Shown here piece by piece: positions 6,053-14,225 of a stretch of DNA of 27,291 nt. The notes below the pieces were generated by a model that searched no databases, had not been told where the DNA came from, and saw nothing but the letters and a program-made list of their open reading frames with translations. Position 1 is the stretch's first letter; every line of letters begins with the position of its first letter. This DNA is from an uncultured Butyrivibrio sp. (GTDB lineage Bacteria; Bacillota; Clostridia; Lachnospirales; Lachnospiraceae): positions 1-27,291 of the forward strand of contig NZ_CAMVPU010000048.1 in assembly GCF_947169445.1 (NCBI RefSeq). Reading direction: 5' to 3'. The position numbers and the translations under genes were made by a program.

Positions 6053-6451
6053 TCAGTTAAACGGCAGCCCATCTTCAAAGCCTTCAGGGACATTGCTAAA
6101 GCCATCGTCAGAACCTGCCTCTGTCTTTTCTGAAGCGCTCTTACTTTCTGCAAACTCAAGCTGTTCCACTACCACATCTGTGGTGTAGATCTTTGTACCG
6201 TCCTTGTCGTAACTTCCGGTTTGGATACGGCCGGTAACAATGAACTTAATGCCTTTCTTCCCAAACTTCTCCAGGAAGTCAGCCTGCTTTCCGAAGGCAA
6301 CCAGATTGATGAAATCTGCTGCCTTATCTTCACCTTCCTTCTTGTAATTTCTGTTTACCGCAAGTGTTCCTCTGGCGACCTTTTTGTCAGTATCAGCGTT
6401 TCTGATATCAACATCTTTGGTCAGCCTTCCCATGATTATTGCCTTGTTCAT
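6053..6451 (-). CDS. ssb: Single-stranded DNA-binding protein
   Basis: This is a classic OB-fold SSB of 132 residues: MNKAIIMGRLTKDVDIR at the start, then a conserved AADFINLVAFGKQADF segment and GRIQTGSYDKDGTKIYTTDV. A short acidic tail ends EDGLPFN, close to the usual DDLPF tip that recruits replication partners but with one extra Asn. It coats single-stranded DNA in the cytoplasm and would protect the transferred strand. GGGAGG precedes the ATG. It lies between the hairpin array and ardC, a typical leading-region arrangement for conjugative elements. Confidence 0.93.
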   Translation of the reverse strand: MNKAIIMGRLTKDVDIRNADTDKKVARGTLAVNRNYKKEGEDKAADFINLVAFGKQADFLEKFGKKGIKFIVTGRIQTGSYDKDGTKIYTTDVVVEQLEFAESKSASEKTEAGSDDGFSNVPEGFEDGLPFN

Positions 6452-6480
6452 ACTGTAAATCCTCCCTTTTCAAAAGATTT

Positions 6481-6600
6481 TGTGGGCTATACTACGCTAA
6501 GTGGCGAGCAGTGACATTTGCTAGCAAATGTCAATTTTTCGCTCGTTGGGGATTATGCCCCAAACCCCATTTCTGAGATTTTCAATCTCAGGCGTCGCTC
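6481..6600. other. Candidate oriT / structured leading region
   Basis: The gap between the relaxase and ssb genes holds four nested or tandem inverted repeats. A perfect 22-bp palindrome (6512-6533, arms TGACATTTGCT and AGCAAATGTCA) is enclosed by CGAGC (6505-6509) and GCTCG (6541-6545). TTGGGG/CCCCAA (6546-6551 and 6558-6563) and CTGAGATT/AATCTCAG (6573-6580 and 6584-6591) follow. There is no T run for a terminator and no ORF. Hairpin arrays beside a relaxase gene are the usual look of an origin of transfer. The nick site cannot be identified by eye. Confidence 0.5.
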
Positions 6601-8034
6601 CTACTTCATTGGAGCTTCATTCTCCCTCTGCTGATATTTCTTCAGTTCGTCGCCAAGGATCGCATCGATATTTTTCTTGGCAATGAGGTAATCCTTCATG
6701 TCCTTTTTGGCCTGCTGATAGTCCTGATAAAGCTTTCTTTTCTCAGATAGAACCTCTGAGTATTCCGCGTTGAGATCCTTCATCTTAGGAATCTTTCCCT
6801 TGGGATATTGGGAAAAAGCTTCCTTTGCAGCCTTGTGGATTGTGATTTCTTCCCTGTACTTCTCGAAGTACTTTTTGTTGTAACCGGATTTCTTGTAGCC
6901 TTCGTAAATCTCTTTTGTCTTGGCAAAGCCATAGATGTGTTTTCGCATTTCAGCGATTTCAGAAAGGCGCTTCTCATAGCTTTTTATCTGTCCCGCCAGG
7001 TCATTAAAAAGCTTGCTTGAAGCATCTGCCTTCTGGGCCAGAGCCTCATAATCACGAACATTGTTTTCCTGCAGGAACAAAAGAGCCTGGGATATCTGCT
7101 TGAGATTAAAGATCTTGGCCCACCTTTCATAACCAGGGCCTTTCCCTTGCCTGAGCTTAGCTTCAATATCCACAAGAAGGTCAAACTCTCTTTTCTTGTA
7201 GACATGGGCGCTACCTTTTCTCCAAGCCTCTTTGTTTTTCCATTTAGAAGTTTTCTCATCCTGCTGCATCTCTCCGGCAATGATTTTCACAAGATCTTCT
7301 TCCGTATAACCCGGGCCAAGAGACCGAAATCTTACAAATCTCTTTTGGTCTTTTCCTCTGATTGCAGTGTGAACGCCAGGCTTAACTTCATAGCCCATCT
7401 CACCAAGAAATGCTAACAATTCCGCAAAAGAGCTTGGGTTCCTGGAAAGAGCCATGTCGATGTCTTCACAAACTGTAGCCCTCTTAGTTTTCTTCCAGGG
7501 AAACTCTGTCCGCTTAACTCTTTCTGCATAGGGCCTTGGCTTAATAACTGACAGACCGTGCTCAAGACAGATCTCATCGCTAAGCCTCTGCAGAGCAAGT
7601 CCTACTAAAAAGAAATCCTTGAACTTGTGGGTACAGTCCAAGGTCGTGGAGTTGTAAATGATGTGATTGTGAATGTGAGCTTTATCGGTGTGAGTAGCTA
7701 CAAGAAAAGCATGATTTCCTTTGGTAAAGCGCATGGCAGTTTCGTAGCCGATGGCATTTGCCTCTTCCGGAGTAACCTCTCCGGGTTTAAAGCTCTGTCT
7801 GATCTGATATGCCAGGATGTCGCCTTTTATCTTTCGCCCGGTTATCCTAAGGTACTCTTTCTTGGAAAAGTCAAATTCCTGGATTGCAGTTTTGATGTCG
7901 CACTCATAGGTTGAAATATACTGTCCGTCTTCAGTCTTCAAATCGTTGCTGGCGTACTTTATCCTATTGGCTATACTCTCCATAACAGACAGTCCCTTGT
8001 TTTGGTGCATAGTGATCAGCTTCGTTGCCGCCAT
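6601..8034 (-). CDS. MobP-type relaxase/mobilization nuclease (477 aa)
   Basis: The N-terminal 170 residues are the relaxase domain. The protein starts MAATKLITMHQNKGLS, has a conserved ITGRKIKGDILAYQIRQSF block with FKPGEVTPEEANAIGYE, and a metal-binding HTDKAHIHNHIIYNS motif (three His, the HxxxHxH-like signature of Pfam Relaxase). The remaining 300 residues are charged and largely coiled-coil. Relaxases nick oriT, stay attached to the 5' end through a Tyr and pilot the strand into the recipient. I chose the ATG at 8034 because GGAGG lies seven bases upstream; a farther ATG at 8067 falls inside a terminator hairpin. MobC and a small membrane protein precede it, and the hairpin array follows. 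Confidence 0.88.
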   Translation of the reverse strand: MAATKLITMHQNKGLSVMESIANRIKYASNDLKTEDGQYISTYECDIKTAIQEFDFSKKEYLRITGRKIKGDILAYQIRQSFKPGEVTPEEANAIGYETAMRFTKGNHAFLVATHTDKAHIHNHIIYNSTTLDCTHKFKDFFLVGLALQRLSDEICLEHGLSVIKPRPYAERVKRTEFPWKKTKRATVCEDIDMALSRNPSSFAELLAFLGEMGYEVKPGVHTAIRGKDQKRFVRFRSLGPGYTEEDLVKIIAGEMQQDEKTSKWKNKEAWRKGSAHVYKKREFDLLVDIEAKLRQGKGPGYERWAKIFNLKQISQALLFLQENNVRDYEALAQKADASSKLFNDLAGQIKSYEKRLSEIAEMRKHIYGFAKTKEIYEGYKKSGYNKKYFEKYREEITIHKAAKEAFSQYPKGKIPKMKDLNAEYSEVLSEKRKLYQDYQQAKKDMKDYLIAKKNIDAILGDELKKYQQRENEAPMK

Positions 8035-8049
8035 GTCTTTTCCTCCAAC

Positions 8050-8081
8050 AAAAATAGGAGCCTCCAAGTATCGGAAGCTCC
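8050..8081 (-). terminator. Hairpin with T run between the membrane protein and relaxase genes
   Basis: GGAGCTTCC and GGAGGCTCC pair over nine positions (one G-T wobble) around GATACTT on the minus strand, followed by TA and five T residues. It looks like an intrinsic terminator inside the operon and may reduce relaxase expression relative to the upstream genes. Confidence 0.65.
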
Positions 8082-8098
8082 CGGTCTAAAAGAATCTA

Positions 8099-8386
8099 TC
8101 ATGCTCTGTTTCTAAGAAATCTCTCAATGTCCTCCAGTGTCATTTCAAGAAACACGCTGGCAGTAAGTGCAGCCAAACTAAACGCAACTGAGATTCCTAC
8201 AATTGCAAGCTGCCAGTACTGCTGCTCCTTGATGATAAAGAAGGTTGCCACAGCCAGAACGAACCAGAAAAGCGTAACTGCATAAGCCCCAAGCTTATTT
8301 ACGATCTTAAGTGCGAGCCTTGCTGCAATAACTATCAGAAATACAGGTAACAGAATCATTCGAAGTAAAAATTTTGTCATCATCAT
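8099..8386 (-). CDS. Small membrane protein in the mobilization cluster (95 aa)
   Basis: Three hydrophobic stretches (about residues 4-25, 33-53 and 58-80) are followed by a short polar C-terminus, LEDIERFLRNRA. The gene sits between mobC and the relaxase, where comparable conjugative elements carry a small membrane protein of unknown role. It may anchor or regulate the relaxosome at the membrane, but that is inferred from position only. GGAGGG precedes a run of three ATG codons; the first, at 8386, has the best spacing. A hairpin terminator follows it. Confidence 0.7.
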   Translation of the reverse strand: MMMTKFLLRMILLPVFLIVIAARLALKIVNKLGAYAVTLFWFVLAVATFFIIKEQQYWQLAIVGISVAFSLAALTASVFLEMTLEDIERFLRNRA

Positions 8387-8462
8387 CGTAGCCCTCCTCG
8401 AAAAAAATAGTTCCTATACTGATGATAGTTTTATCAATTTCCCGTGGCAAGGATGTCAAATA

Positions 8463-8804
8463 CTACTGAATTTTTGAAAGCTTGTTCAACATTTCTTTCA
8501 TGAGCTCCCATATTTCATCAAGTCTGCGTTTTAGATCATCAATGTCTTTCTTGTAAATAGCACCGGTGGTGTTGGCCTGTTTAGCGTACTGGTTCAGATT
8601 GTTGGCAGCATTACGAAGAAGGAATCTCACTTCCTTAAGCTCTTTTATCTCAAGTCTGATACAGTAACCATCAAGAGCCATTTTTCTAAGATAGGCACCA
8701 GGACTCCTGATGCCCACCTCAGACATTTTCTTTCGGATAAGCTTTGCTTCTCCTTCAGTGACGCGGAAGTTCATCTGCACAGTACGCTTGTCTCCGCTCA
8801 GCAT
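8463..8804 (-). CDS. mobC: MobC-like relaxosome accessory protein (113 aa)
   Basis: The N-terminus RTVQMNFRVTEGEAKLIRKK is a ribbon-helix-helix pattern, followed by SPGAYLRKMALDG and the conserved LLRNAANNLNQYAKQANTTG segment typical of MobC proteins. A helical C-terminus follows (DDLKRRLDEIWELMKEML). MobC binds at or near oriT and helps the relaxase open the strands. The start ATG overlaps the stop of the preceding gene as ATGCTGA, which suggests translational coupling. A 76-base gap with only a weak TGATA/TATCA dyad follows before the membrane protein gene. Confidence 0.87.
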   Translation of the reverse strand: MLSGDKRTVQMNFRVTEGEAKLIRKKMSEVGIRSPGAYLRKMALDGYCIRLEIKELKEVRFLLRNAANNLNQYAKQANTTGAIYKKDIDDLKRRLDEIWELMKEMLNKLSKIQ

Positions 8805-9085
8805 ATCTCCCGTTCAGGCCACAAAACCAATGACGGCTTGTGGGCTTCTTCATCTGGTGGAATTACGTTTTTAAGCTTACCAACAACTGAAGTTTTTTCC
8901 TCTTTCTCCGCAATTGTTTCCTCCGGGAGATTGTTGATAACACCATCCAAGTGGTTGTCGTTCTGCTCCAGCATGTCTTCCATGGTCCTGGTGTGGGACT
9001 TAAGTTTTACAGGATCAGAACTCTCGTCCTTTTCAGGTTCCGGTGGTAATCCGTGGACATCGTCCCACTTTTTTACATCACTCAT
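8798..9085 (-). CDS. DUF4316-like conjugation-cluster protein (95 aa)
   Basis: A polar, acidic protein with a recognisable core: TMEDMLEQNDNHLDGVINNLP, then a spacer and TSVVGKLKNVIPP. The DGVINN and SVVxKL elements resemble the start of DUF4316 proteins found beside NlpC/P60 and DUF4366 genes in Tn1549-type elements. It has no membrane segment and its role is unknown. I start at the ATG at 9085 because GGAGG is seven bases upstream; another ATG two codons earlier is almost on top of the ribosome binding site. Its stop overlaps the mobC start. Confidence 0.65.
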   Translation of the reverse strand: MSDVKKWDDVHGLPPEPEKDESSDPVKLKSHTRTMEDMLEQNDNHLDGVINNLPEETIAEKEEKTSVVGKLKNVIPPDEEAHKPSLVLWPEREIC

Positions 9086-9087
9086 GA

Positions 9088-9852
9088 TCATTCCTCCGTT
9101 TCTGAAGTGTCAGATTCCGTAATTTCCTCATCATCTGAAGATGGAAGATAATCAGAATCATCGTCATCATCAAAATCAATATCCGGATCTTCATCGTCAT
9201 CTTTCTTTCCCTTCATCTTTTGGGAAGTAACATAGATATATCCGGCCACGCCTGCTATTGCAGCGAGTAGAACTATCACCATGAGAAGTGTGGTGTTAAC
9301 CTTAGGCTTTTCTTCTATTGGCTCTTCCGGATCAGGCTCTGTTGGTTCCACTTCTTTGGTTTCCTGTGGCTCAGGATCTTTGTCTTTTTCCGAAATAGAT
9401 TCAATATAGGCCTTGGCTTCCTCATCATCCATGAGGCTTAAAAGATCTGACTCATCAACCATATTCAGGAAGTGGACGTTCTCTGTGCCATTGTCATCCC
9501 TGTCGATGATGATATAGAAGTAATTGCCAGCCTTGGTAACAACAGTAATGAACTGTTTGCCTCCAGCTTCGATGCTGCCGTAGTCATCAACAAGAGTCAT
9601 GTTGCCATCCGGAGTAAGTGGTCCCCAGGGTTCTTCCTCCGGCTCTTCCTCAGCTTCTTTTCCCTCGCAGTAAGTGTAGTCATACTTACAGACTTCACAT
9701 TCCTCGTTCACACAGTCCTCTGTACATTTCTCTTCGCAGATACACTTGGCTTCCTTACTCTGGGCAAAAGCTGTTATGGGACTCATCCCAGCAGTCATCG
9801 CCATAGCGCTAAGAAGCCCTGCGATAAATCTTCTTTTTAACTTAGTTTTCAT
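9088..9852 (-). CDS. DUF4366 surface protein of the conjugation cluster (254 aa)
   Basis: A signal peptide (KRRFIAGLLSAMAMTAGMSP then TAFA, cleavage near residue 30) is followed by a Cys-rich segment with eight Cys (about residues 37-62), a globular domain with GKQFITVVTKAGNYFYIIID and a Pro/Glu-rich spacer. A transmembrane helix (about 189-208) and a very acidic tail (DDEDPDIDFDDDDDSD) come last. The topology is extracellular domain, membrane anchor, cytoplasmic acidic tail. Such proteins accompany the VirB4 and NlpC/P60 genes in Gram-positive conjugative elements and probably belong to the envelope-spanning complex. GGAGG lies nine bases before the ATG, and the gene overlaps the DUF4315 stop by 11 bases. 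Confidence 0.83.
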   Translation of the reverse strand: MKTKLKRRFIAGLLSAMAMTAGMSPITAFAQSKEAKCICEEKCTEDCVNEECEVCKYDYTYCEGKEAEEEPEEEPWGPLTPDGNMTLVDDYGSIEAGGKQFITVVTKAGNYFYIIIDRDDNGTENVHFLNMVDESDLLSLMDDEEAKAYIESISEKDKDPEPQETKEVEPTEPDPEEPIEEKPKVNTTLLMVIVLLAAIAGVAGYIYVTSQKMKGKKDDDEDPDIDFDDDDDSDYLPSSDDEEITESDTSETEE

Positions 9853-10180
9853 TGCTCACATCCTCCGAATCCAAATAGTTTTTCATGTCTTCCTCTACCT
9901 CTTTAGCCTCCTCAGCGTCCATTTCAGCTATAATCTCATCAAGGTCTTCGTCGTAGTCATCGTCTTCAAAGACTCCAGGAAGCTTACCCTCTGATACTTT
10001 TGCAAGAACCTTCTGAAGCTGCTCAGGTGTCATGTTCATGGCGTGGACCATTCCATGGATCTGAGCATTCTCTTCTTCCTTGCATTTGCGCTCAAGTTCT
10101 TTTATCTTTGCATCGAGATCTGCTCTTCTGGCCTTGGCCTTCATGAGCTCAGCGCGGTACTTCTCCAATCTCTCAAACAT
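9842..10180 (-). CDS. DUF4315 family protein (112 aa)
   Basis: The N-terminal half is a coiled coil: RLEKYRAELMKAKARRADLD, then AKIKELERKCKEEENA. A conserved motif GMVHAMNMTPEQLQKVL follows, and an acidic tail with EDDDYDEDLDEI. This pattern is characteristic of DUF4315, found next to DUF4366 in conjugative elements of Clostridia. It is a soluble, probably dimeric accessory factor of unknown activity. GGAGGAG precedes the ATG. It lies 12 bases after the NlpC/P60 gene and overlaps DUF4366. Confidence 0.83.
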   Translation of the reverse strand: MFERLEKYRAELMKAKARRADLDAKIKELERKCKEEENAQIHGMVHAMNMTPEQLQKVLAKVSEGKLPGVFEDDDYDEDLDEIIAEMDAEEAKEVEEDMKNYLDSEDVSNEN

Positions 10181-10192
10181 AGCTCTCCTCCC

Positions 10193-11797
10193 TTACTTGA
10201 TTCTTCCATTGCAGTAAAAATGTGATCTCCAATAAGCTGTGTCATAACAGGAATACTTGATAGGGTTGCCTGCATGGATCATGATCTTATTCACGGGATC
10301 TACAACGATTCCTACGTGACTAGCACCAGCGGTATCATAGGTTCCTTTGAAAAAGATAAGGTCCCCGGGCCTAACATCTGATGTGGCAACTCTGTCCGTC
10401 CTTGCCTTAAGTCCATTTGCTGTAGTTCTTCCATAGTTCCATCCATTACCACAGTGATTGATAACCCAGCATACAAATCCGGAACAGTCAAAGCCTGTAT
10501 CAGGATTACTACCACCCCAGACATATTCCATACCAAGATACTTTTCAGCTTCGTGAAGCATTCGGGCAAATTCTTCATCTGTCAGATATTCTGCAGGTAC
10601 GCCATAATCTTCCTCACCAGGCTCTTCCAGTGAATACATGTCAGTGAAAAGATATTCCTTATTTCCCTTGGTCTCGCAAAGGATAAGAAATCTCTGCATC
10701 TGATCTTCATCAAATCCAAGATGCTGAGCCACTTCTTCAAGGGTGTGATTAGTAAGAGTCACATTTAAAATGTGGTACTCGTACTCAACCTCAACTTCTA
10801 CCTCCACCAGTTCCCCGTCAATTTCCTGGTACTCCGTTTCTGTCCTGGTCCTTGTTTCTACAACTTCCTCAATCTCAAGGTCGTACTGCTTATCTATCAA
10901 TTCCTTCAGATAATCTTGGACTTCATCCCTCTTGTAGTCTTCAAAAACCACAGTGAGTATTGCAGCAAGCACATAAGGGTTGTGACCAATCTCATCGAGA
11001 TAGTAGTTATACTCATCCATGTCCGGATAATCTTCCTCGATCTTGTCTATCTTCTTCTGGATCTTTTTCTCCAGCTTTCGGTAGTCTTTTTCAACCTGGA
11101 CTATAACGTGGTCTTCTGCGGTATATGAGGTAAATACCATCACGTCCTCAGCACCGGAAAAGGCAATAGAACAGGAAGAAAAGCAGCCCATGATCACAGC
11201 GATTAATAGACCTATGACAAGAGCAATCAGAATAACTTTAGGATTTTCAACAATAACTCTTTCAAGATTTGCCAGAGCCTCATGAAGCTTTTCAGCCAGG
11301 GAAGATATTCCCTCCCTGGCTTTATCAGCAGCTTCTTTCTTTTGTCTTTGTTTGGAAGGATTAGGCTTTTCACCCTTCTGAGGTTTCTGATTAAGCTTCT
11401 CAGCATAAGGATTCTGCTTCTGAGCTGTTTCTCTGTTGTGGCGCTTCTGAGTCTGTTTAAATTCTTCAGTTTTATTCTCCTGAGTTTTTCTGTCAGTCTC
11501 TTTTTCAATTCTGTTCTCGATAGCATTTCTGGTTAATGCCGCAGCATCCGAAACTGTATCAAGTCCTAAATTTAGAGCATCGCCGCCAACGTTCTGATCC
11601 TTATTCTGACTCTTAAGGACTTCCTCACGAGCTGATTTTGCCAATGCTTCATCAGCATAGATTCGTTTCCTTCCCTGTCTTTTCATCTGATCAAGGTGCT
11701 TTAGTTCTTCCCTGGTAAGAGAATTGTCCTTTTTGTCATGACGCAGCTTTTTTCTGTAATTTTCAGCACGAGCTGACTCAGATTTAAGCTGTGGCAT
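10193..11797 (-). CDS. NlpC/P60 cell-wall hydrolase of the conjugation machinery (CD1107-like, 534 aa)
   Basis: A long basic N-terminus (about 170 residues) precedes one transmembrane helix at about 190-210 (KVILIALVIGLLIAVIMG) and an extracellular helical region. A C-terminal NlpC/P60 domain has the catalytic Cys in FDCSGF (Cys438), the His in ASHVGIV (about 494) and the third polar residue in HAGNP (about 508). The enzyme cleaves peptidoglycan peptides and would open the wall locally for the secretion channel, as VirB1-like hydrolases do. ATG at 11797 has GGAGG six bases upstream, and the gene overlaps the end of virB4 by 14 bases. Glu/Val repeats near residues 320-340 are low complexity. 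Confidence 0.9.
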   Translation of the reverse strand: MPQLKSESARAENYRKKLRHDKKDNSLTREELKHLDQMKRQGRKRIYADEALAKSAREEVLKSQNKDQNVGGDALNLGLDTVSDAAALTRNAIENRIEKETDRKTQENKTEEFKQTQKRHNRETAQKQNPYAEKLNQKPQKGEKPNPSKQRQKKEAADKAREGISSLAEKLHEALANLERVIVENPKVILIALVIGLLIAVIMGCFSSCSIAFSGAEDVMVFTSYTAEDHVIVQVEKDYRKLEKKIQKKIDKIEEDYPDMDEYNYYLDEIGHNPYVLAAILTVVFEDYKRDEVQDYLKELIDKQYDLEIEEVVETRTRTETEYQEIDGELVEVEVEVEYEYHILNVTLTNHTLEEVAQHLGFDEDQMQRFLILCETKGNKEYLFTDMYSLEEPGEEDYGVPAEYLTDEEFARMLHEAEKYLGMEYVWGGSNPDTGFDCSGFVCWVINHCGNGWNYGRTTANGLKARTDRVATSDVRPGDLIFFKGTYDTAGASHVGIVVDPVNKIMIHAGNPIKYSCYDTAYWRSHFYCNGRIK

Positions 11798-14225
11798 TCT
11801 GCACCTCCACGACTTCGTTCAGCTTGGTTGTGAGCAAGTGATACAGCTCAGTATCCTGAGGGAATCTGTCGATAAATGGCAGAATAACATTTCCGTAAAA
11901 CAAAAGCCCTTCACCTTCTCCGGAATGTGTTACATAGGAGAGCTGATGAGGACTGATGTTAAGCTGCTTGGCAAGGATCTGTCTGTCACCGGCAGCCTGA
12001 TTTAGCATAAGGATAAAGTCGCTGTTTTCGAAGATGTTCTCAACCTCTTTGGAAGCCAGGAGGTCCTTCACGTTCTGCGTGATACCTGTCGGCATGCCTC
12101 CCCACTTACGGAATCTCTTCCATATCTCTACGGTGTACGCTGCGGTCTGCTCTTCACGCAGAAGAAGGTGCAGCTCATCCATATAATAGCGGGTGGATCT
12201 TCCCTGACTTCTGTTCTTGGTTACACGGCCCCAGACCTGATCCTGAACGATGAGCATTCCTATCTTCTTAAGCTGATTGCCAAGGTCCTTGATGTCATAA
12301 CACACAATTCGATTAGTAATATCCACGTTAGTCCTATGGTTAAAGACATTGAGGGATCCTTTTACATAGATTTCAAGAGCCTTTGCAACATGATGTGCCT
12401 CCGGTTCATCCTGTTTTAGCAGTGCGTTGTAGAGATCTTCTAAGAGAGGCATTCTCTCCGGCACCGGGTTCTCGAAGTATCTGTTGTAAATGATACGAAC
12501 GCATCTGTCGATGACAGTTCTTTCTACAGGCTTTAGTCCGTCTTTTCCGCCCATGATCAACTCGCACAAAGACAGGATGAATTCTGTCTTAAGGGATATC
12601 GGATTGTCATCATCCGAGTAGTTCATGTTGATATCCATTGGGTTGATATAGTGCTTACTGGTTGGGGCAATCTTAATAACCTGGCCGTCGAAACGCTTGA
12701 CCAGCGCGGAATACTCGGACTCAGGATCGCAGATGATGATATCATCGTCAGTTACAAGAAAAGCGTTAGCTATTTCTCTTTTGGCGGCAAAAGACTTACC
12801 GGATCCCGGAGTTCCAAGGATAAGGCCGTTAGGGTTCTTAAGAAGCTTTCTGTCTACCATGATGAGGTTGTTGGAAAGTGCGTTAAGACCGTAGTACAGG
12901 CTCTCTTTTCCTGACTGGAACAATTCCTGAGTTGTGAATGGAATAAAGATTGCAGTGCTTGATGTGGTAAGACCACGCTTAATGTCGATCTGGTTATAAG
13001 CAAGTGGCAGCGCACTCATAAGGCCCTGTTCCTGCTGGAAATCAAGTCTAACCAGCTGACAGTTGTGCTTCTGAGCAATAGATGATGCCTGGAACACATT
13101 GTTTTCCAGCTGCTCAAGAGTACTTCCTGTATTCATAATGGTGAAGGTTAGAAGGAACATTCTCTCATTCTGTGACTGTAATTCCTTCAGAAGTGCCTTG
13201 GCATCCTTGCCGTAAGTGGCCAGATCTGAAGGAATGATGTCCATATCATATCCGGCTCGGACAGCCTTTTTCTGCTCCTCAATCTTGGATCGATCTAGTT
13301 CAGTGATGGTGTGCTTGACTGTTTTGATAGCCTCATTCTGATCAATGGTCTGAATGTGCATTGTTACAATCTGGCTGGACTCCATCTTGAGAATATCTGA
13401 CAGGAGCTGATCGCTGATGTCAGAAGCCGTGATAGCCAGGAATGACATTGCTCCGTAAGTGTTGCCAATCTTAAAAGTTCTGCCATTCTTGAAATAGAAT
13501 GAGCTTGGAGCAATGAAGTCTTTTACTGAAAGGCCTGATGATGTGAGCCAGTTCCAATCGAAGTGGAATCTCTCATCTTCTCCGATGTGGAAGATACTGT
13601 GCATGATGCCAAGTCGCTCTTTTCCATTAAGAGTTCTGGCAACTACGCCTATTCTCTTAAAGTTGTTGAGAATATCCATCTCAAGGTGGATAAGTCTTGG
13701 CCTTGCCGTCTTAAGAGAATCCGCATGGATTCCGAAGGTCAGGTACTTAACCTTATAAAGGCCGTTATTACCTGCCTGCATCTGTTCGAAGATAACGCCG
13801 GAATACTCATCTCTTACGGAATTGAATTTGTCCTTTGTGTGCTCGATGGCGATGCTCTTTTTGAAAAGATCTGCATCTGTAGCCATGTTCATAAAAGAAA
13901 TCTGGGCTGAAACTGAGCTGTCAAAGTAATTAAGAAAGCCGCACCACTCACCAAAGATTGAAGTCTGGTCCTCAGGAAGTGCCAACTGGTAATTGATATC
14001 TTGAAACTCGATGGTCTTGGTATAAAAGTCTTTTCCCACTCTGCAGATACCATCCTGAAACATGCGCTGGAAGGGGATTGTCTGTTGTGCTGTCCTTGGT
14101 ATACCATCATTCTTCTGAGCTTTCTTGATGATTCGCTCAACTCTCTTTCTATCCTTCCTTGAAAGATTAGAAGGGATGCGGTATTCCTTTTTGTTTTTCC
14201 TGAAAAATCTCGTAAAGTCTATCAA
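11784..14225 (-). CDS. virB4: VirB4/TraE-family conjugation ATPase (813 aa)
   Basis: The Walker A motif GTPGSGKS is at residues 471-478 and the Walker B motif is in RYYMDELHLLLREEQT. An arginine-rich KRFRKWGGMPTGITQNVKDL motif and a C-terminal FILMLNQA segment follow, as in VirB4 proteins. It energises assembly of, and transport through, the type IV secretion channel at the inner face of the membrane. The start is an unusual TTG at 14225: it overlaps the prgI stop as TTGA and has AAGGAGG nine bases upstream, while the first internal ATG is more than 50 codons in. It is coupled on both sides to its neighbours by overlaps. Confidence 0.93.
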   Translation of the reverse strand: MIDFTRFFRKNKKEYRIPSNLSRKDRKRVERIIKKAQKNDGIPRTAQQTIPFQRMFQDGICRVGKDFYTKTIEFQDINYQLALPEDQTSIFGEWCGFLNYFDSSVSAQISFMNMATDADLFKKSIAIEHTKDKFNSVRDEYSGVIFEQMQAGNNGLYKVKYLTFGIHADSLKTARPRLIHLEMDILNNFKRIGVVARTLNGKERLGIMHSIFHIGEDERFHFDWNWLTSSGLSVKDFIAPSSFYFKNGRTFKIGNTYGAMSFLAITASDISDQLLSDILKMESSQIVTMHIQTIDQNEAIKTVKHTITELDRSKIEEQKKAVRAGYDMDIIPSDLATYGKDAKALLKELQSQNERMFLLTFTIMNTGSTLEQLENNVFQASSIAQKHNCQLVRLDFQQEQGLMSALPLAYNQIDIKRGLTTSSTAIFIPFTTQELFQSGKESLYYGLNALSNNLIMVDRKLLKNPNGLILGTPGSGKSFAAKREIANAFLVTDDDIIICDPESEYSALVKRFDGQVIKIAPTSKHYINPMDINMNYSDDDNPISLKTEFILSLCELIMGGKDGLKPVERTVIDRCVRIIYNRYFENPVPERMPLLEDLYNALLKQDEPEAHHVAKALEIYVKGSLNVFNHRTNVDITNRIVCYDIKDLGNQLKKIGMLIVQDQVWGRVTKNRSQGRSTRYYMDELHLLLREEQTAAYTVEIWKRFRKWGGMPTGITQNVKDLLASKEVENIFENSDFILMLNQAAGDRQILAKQLNISPHQLSYVTHSGEGEGLLFYGNVILPFIDRFPQDTELYHLLTTKLNEVVEVQNATA

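Noticed and set aside
8018..8036. Shared GGAGGAAAAGACATGGC before the relaxase and prgI genes as a regulatory repeat
   Set aside because: The identity covers only the ribosome binding site, spacer and start codon. It can arise from shared translation signals and does not extend further.
8387..8462. Gap between mobC and the membrane protein gene as an alternative oriT
   Set aside because: It has only a 5-bp TGATA/TATCA dyad and no extended symmetry, so it is a weaker candidate than the array at 6505-6591. It is not excluded, because some elements place oriT next to mobC.
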